Virus record (IMG/VR): IMGVR_UViG_3300019752_000009
Span: 1 to 57,578 of that record
From: a virus
Direction: 5' to 3' (one strand)
DNA length: 57,578 bases
Shown here one piece after another: positions 56,313 through 57,578 of the stretch. The position numbers and the translations under genes were made by a program. Every line of letters begins with the position of its first letter. The stretch's first letter is position 1. The notes beneath the pieces are model-generated. The model worked only from the letters and a program-made list of their open reading frames with translations, was not told the DNA's origin and did no database searches.

Positions 56313-57144
56313 GTTTTATTTTATCTTTTTTAACCCCCATCTTCTCAGCAACTCTATAAGCCAACCGTTCAAGCATCCAATTTTCTTTACCGTAATCGAT
56401 ATCATTCTGACTAGGTTTCAGTAACTCATATGTGCTTGTATCACATACCCAATTAACAGCTTCATAAACCCCATCCTCAAAACCTTTCTTGCACGCCATG
56501 ACACAAGCGGTATCACCCACCTTGCCAACACTAAATAGCAATTCACCGACATTAAACGCATGTGAATCATTATTTACATTGTCTAAGCAAAGTACAACCC
56601 ACTCATTTTGCATTAGTTTCCAAACGATATCGAATGTTAACTCTGTGTCATTTTGAGTCAACCACTGCGTGATGAAATCAGAAATATTATCAGGCAACTC
56701 ACACTTAGAGCAATCCAAATACATTACCAATCGATGCCCTAACTCATCATGTTTGTAATCCTGAGAGCGGTGCAAAATATACTTCATCAAGTAAGTTTTC
56801 CCGCAACCCGCAACATTAAAACGAATGCTTGACCCACACATTGGAGATATGTTTTCCCCTACATGATTTAACATAAAATCATAAATATGTTGCTCTGCAT
56901 CGCGTAAAGATAATTTACTATCAAGCACTTGTTGAGTCAACCCAGATTTACCATGCTGCTCAATACACCATTCACCCATATTATCCATAAAATCTTTTGA
57001 ATGATGGATAGCAATATCTTTATGTTCAGCAATAACATTTAGGTTTTTATCTGTTACTACACACGCAACTTGCAAAATAGAATCTCTACGTGGATTCATG
57101 CCTGTGGTTTTAGTATCAATCCACACTAAGTTATCTTGGTTCAA
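56302..57144 (-). CDS. Oligoribonuclease-like/NACHT-like P-loop fusion protein
   Basis: A 280-residue protein beginning at TTG 57144 (AAGGGA upstream). Residues 5-107 follow oligoribonuclease (Orn) closely: NLVWID, TGMNPRRDSI, VTDKNLNVIAE, I-x-H-x-S, SGLTQQVL, and PMCGSSI where Orn has P-I-C-G-N-S-I. The catalytic DxE of motif I is DTK (D10, K12), the Asp after CGNSI is missing and the third exonuclease motif is absent, so nuclease activity is probably lost. The protein then enters a P-loop ATPase: VAGCGKTYLMKYIL (111-124), a MYLDCSK strand and Walker B VVLCLD (183-188), resembling NACHT/STAND domains. The first glycine of Walker A is Asn. First gene of the right arm; possibly a sensor or anti-defence protein. 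Confidence 0.65.
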   Translation of the reverse strand: MNQDNLVWIDTKTTGMNPRRDSILQVACVVTDKNLNVIAEHKDIAIHHSKDFMDNMGEWCIEQHGKSGLTQQVLDSKLSLRDAEQHIYDFMLNHVGENISPMCGSSIRFNVAGCGKTYLMKYILHRSQDYKHDELGHRLVMYLDCSKCELPDNISDFITQWLTQNDTELTFDIVWKLMQNEWVVLCLDNVNNDSHAFNVGELLFSVGKVGDTACVMACKKGFEDGVYEAVNWVCDTSTYELLKPSQNDIDYGKENWMLERLAYRVAEKMGVKKDKIKLNY

Positions 57145-57201
57145 AATTATTTCCCTTTATTAAAGATGCTTGCATTAACTATTAAAACTCAAAGAAACAA
57201 C

Positions 57202-57230
57202 ATCATAACATTACAACTCAAGTTAATCAA
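57202..57230 (-). promoter_or_regulatory. Promoter for the Orn-NACHT gene
   Basis: On the reverse strand TTGATT (57225-57230), 17 bp, TATGAT (57202-57207) with an extended TGT before the -10. It is the outermost promoter of the right arm. The stretch 57231-57455 shows no gene I can support. Confidence 0.7.
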
Positions 57231-57455
57231 TATATTTATGATGTGTTTTTATGGCTGGCGGTTTAATTGTATTGTAAGCAAGCTTGATGTGTTATTGCAA
57301 TATAAATCACGAAAAGTATTATGTATATAAACGCAACTAAAAACTAACTTAGTGGTCGGAAACCTATATATTTTGTTAACAGTGAAATAAGACGTTAAAA
57401 CGCACTTAGGTATAAACACATACACCACCACACTTAAAACACCACACAACCCCCC

Positions 57456-57578
57456 TTAACGCTCGATTAACCAAACATTCTACCCCAAACATAATCCCAT
57501 CCATCACGTTTCCCCCTCCCCAATAATTAATTTTCCAAAAAAAAATTAATCAAAGAAAATCCAAACTGTGGGGTTATT
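57456..57578. repeat. Right terminal inverted repeat (123 bp)
   Basis: The perfect inverse of 1-123 (see the left repeat). It ends ...CTGTGGGGTTATT. No gene lies within. Confidence 0.95.

Overview
The window looks like one complete linear, AT-rich element of 57,578 bp. Its two ends carry a perfect 123-bp terminal inverted repeat (1-123 and 57456-57578). Gene content is that of a long-tailed (siphovirus-type) dsDNA phage: P22-fold coat protein, scaffold, head-tail adaptor, tail terminator, tail tube, a tail-assembly chaperone with a probable -1 frameshift, a 3508-residue tape measure, tail-tip and fibre proteins, a phage sigma factor, a sliding clamp, an Rnl5-type RNA ligase, an adenine methyltransferase and ten tRNA genes. 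Low G+C, strong Shine-Dalgarno sites, canonical TTGACA-N17-TATAAT promoters, tRNAs with encoded CCA, a lipoprotein and a signal-peptide protein suggest a Gram-negative, probably gammaproteobacterial host. The host is inference.

Layout. Left arm (1-16.6 kb): rightward early/middle genes, mostly small and unrecognised, starting with a RecA/RepA-like protein that has lost its P-loop and including a sliding clamp. A leftward four-gene cassette (3541-7501: unknown, SNF2 helicase, IbrA-type PAPS-reductase-like, IbrB/ParB-like) interrupts it. The sigma-70-family gene (16733-17635) stands at the border of the late region. Centre (17.7-48.9 kb): rightward structural genes, with RNA ligase and methyltransferase inserted after the coat gene, an Acb2-like anti-CBASS gene, and an oppositely oriented moron just before the tape measure. 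A recurrent CTATATTTTA element lies upstream of several late transcription units and is the likely target of the phage sigma factor. Right arm (48.9-57.5 kb): leftward. From the right end inward it holds an oligoribonuclease-NACHT-like fusion, three small paralogues, an unknown 382-aa protein, a fourth paralogue, an unknown 104-aa protein, a lipoprotein, a 164-aa protein, an array of four ~90-nt hairpin units, a TerD-associated-type large protein, then the tRNA cluster. The two arms are transcribed toward each other and meet at a terminator near 48.88 kb.

What is missing is as informative as what is present. I find no large terminase, portal, DNA polymerase, primase, endolysin, integrase or protelomerase, although head, tail and clamp genes are present. 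With terminal repeats at both ends, this suggests either one segment of a multipartite phage genome or an element that depends on a helper or host for packaging and replication. That is a hypothesis. The most unusual signals are the terminal repeats with the missing packaging/replication genes, the covarying hairpin array at 52.63-52.94 kb, the Orn-NACHT fusion, the late-promoter set, and possible late small RNAs on the opposite strand.
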